A DNA stretch of 7,717 nucleotides. It comes from CAYXBG01 sp964463145. Its GTDB lineage: Bacteria; Acidobacteriota; UBA6911; RPQK01; CBDAPI01. The DNA is taken from the NCBI GenBank assembly GCA_964463145.1, contig CAYXBG010000082.1, positions 1 through 7,717 of the forward strand, given 5' to 3'. The notes under the pieces were generated by a model. The model was not told where the DNA came from, searched no databases, and saw only the letters and a program-made list of their open reading frames with translations. The translations under genes and the position numbers were made by a program. Of this stretch, positions 6,596-7,717 are shown piece after piece. Position 1 is the stretch's first letter; each line of letters starts with the position of its first letter.

Positions 6596-7717
6596 GTGGT
6601 GGAAAGGGTTCCTAATAAGAAATCGGTCAGAGATTTGGAGCTTTTGGGGCGCCGGATTTTTGCCAGGGTTGACTTCAATGTGCCGCTGTCCAAAGGTGAG
6701 GTGGCTGATGATGCAAGAATTCGTGCTGCGTTACCTACTATCAACCATATATTGAGTAAGGGCGGTCGTCTAATTTTGGCATCACATCTTGGACGCCCAG
6801 ACGGGCAATTCACAGAGGAACTTTCTCTCCGTCCGGTAGCCGAAGCTCTCTCGGTTTTATTGGATTGCCCGGTCGATTTTTCACCTCACTGTGTGGGAGA
6901 GGGATTGAGGGGAGTAGTGGATGAGATGGCGCCGGGTCAGGTGATTCTACTTGAGAATCTTCGTTTCGATCCTGGAGAGAAATCCAATGACCCTGAATTT
7001 GTTAAAGAGTTGGCATCATATGCCGACGTCTACGTCAATGATGCTTTTGGTACAGCTCATCGGGAGCATGCATCCACTGTGGGTCTCCCGGCCTTCCTCG
7101 AGTGTGGGGTGGGGGGACTACTGATGGAGAAAGAACTCCGCTTTCTTTACGGTGTCATGGATGATCCGGATACCCCCGTGGTAGTACTGCTCGGTGGAGC
7201 CAAGGTCTCCGATAAGATAGGCGTTGTTGAGCGTCTGATGGGGCTAGCCAATTCGATTTTGATAGGAGGAGGTATGGCCTATACTTTTCTTGCCGCTCAA
7301 GGGCAGGAAACAGGCGATTCTATGGTCGAAAAATCCAGAGTAGGTTGGGCTAAAAAGATGCTCGAGGAGGCTTCTGGTTCTGGTGTCAATATCTTGCTTC
7401 CAGTCGATCATGTTGTAGCGAAAAATATCAACTCTCCTAGTTCCTTTGAGGTGGATACCCATATTGCTCCAGAGCATATGGCATTGGATATTGGTCCCGT
7501 CACGGTAGCTCGATTCAAGGAAGTTATCTTGGAAGCCAAAACCTTATTGTGGAATGGCCCCATGGGGGTTTTTGAGGTTGAGCAGTTCTCTAGAGGGACG
7601 TCTGAGCTAGCCAAGGCAGTTGCGGATTGTCCCGGTACTACTGTCATTGGAGGAGGAGATTCTGCTGCTGCTATTCACCAGTTAGCTCTTTCGGATCAAA
7701 TGACACATGTCTCAACT
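6596..7717 (+). CDS. pgk: Phosphoglycerate kinase, 3' end outside the window
   Basis: The reading frame stays open to the last base, giving 374 residues; family members have about 390-400, so only some 20 C-terminal residues are missing. The enzyme transfers phosphate from 1,3-bisphosphoglycerate to ADP in the cytoplasm, the step after GAPDH. Visible motifs in order are RVDFNVPL (24-31), ASHLGRPDG in the substrate basic patch, LLENLRFDPGEKSND, YVNDAFGTAHREHAST, LLGGAKVSDKIGVVERL, LIGGGMAYTF, LLWNGPMGVFE (nucleotide side) and VIGGGDSAAAI (phosphate loop). The last codons, MTHVST, lead into the usual GGGA end. The start is one of two adjacent GTG codons (6596 or 6599). AGGAG at 6580-6584 overlaps the gap stop codon and sits 11 bases before the first GTG, suggesting translational coupling to gap. 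A tpi gene often follows but cannot be seen. Confidence 0.96.
   Translation, partial: MVERVPNKKSVRDLELLGRRIFARVDFNVPLSKGEVADDARIRAALPTINHILSKGGRLILASHLGRPDGQFTEELSLRPVAEALSVLLDCPVDFSPHCVGEGLRGVVDEMAPGQVILLENLRFDPGEKSNDPEFVKELASYADVYVNDAFGTAHREHASTVGLPAFLECGVGGLLMEKELRFLYGVMDDPDTPVVVLLGGAKVSDKIGVVERLMGLANSILIGGGMAYTFLAAQGQETGDSMVEKSRVGWAKKMLEEASGSGVNILLPVDHVVAKNINSPSSFEVDTHIAPEHMALDIGPVTVARFKEVILEAKTLLWNGPMGVFEVEQFSRGTSELAKAVADCPGTTVIGGGDSAAAIHQLALSDQMTHVST

Overview
The window looks like chromosomal DNA of a Gram-negative bacterium. The signs are an outer-membrane barrel-type protein, a lipid A acyltransferase-family enzyme, a Tat-exported protein and CCA-encoded tRNA. The phylum cannot be fixed from the sequence. 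The large CBM9/DUF5916 protein would fit Acidobacteriota-like, Gemmatimonadota-like or Bacteroidota-like lineages, and a lone Tat-exported TIM-barrel protein fits Planctomycetota/Verrucomicrobiota-like or Acidobacteriota-like environmental bacteria. These are inferences only.

Layout, left to right. (1) 19-1272 (+): a Tat-signal protein resembling the GHL10-like (family-10-like) glycoside hydrolase TIM barrels, in clearly GC-rich DNA. (2) 1319-1395 (-): a complete tRNA-Arg(ACG), whose 3' end faces the GC-rich gene. (3) 1540-1974 (+): a short hotdog-fold acyl-CoA thioesterase of the YbgC/4HBT type. (4) 2040-4232 (-): a 730-residue exported protein with an N-terminal CBM9-like domain and a DUF5916-type barrel region, convergent with the thioesterase gene. 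(5) 4446-5381 (+): an LpxL/HtrB-type lysophospholipid (lipid A) acyltransferase, divergent from the barrel gene across a 213-bp intergenic region with candidate promoters in both directions. (6) 5574-6581 (+) gap and 6596-end (+) pgk, a classical glycolytic pair 14 bp apart; pgk runs off the right edge.

Genes 3-6 share one composition (hand-counted 60-base samples of 37% and 48% GC). Gene 1 is distinct (62-65% in two samples), and the change falls at the tRNA. That break is the most notable feature of the window and is compatible with an island inserted at the tRNA 3' end, or with a chimeric contig. No integrase, transposase, CRISPR array or defence gene is visible. The rest is ordinary core metabolism and cell-envelope content. 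gap and pgk catalyse consecutive steps (glyceraldehyde-3-phosphate to 1,3-bisphosphoglycerate to 3-phosphoglycerate). The acyltransferase and the barrel protein are both envelope-directed but have no proven functional link. I did not find a convincing undescribed system. Several intergenic dyads and one small ORF are listed as things to check.
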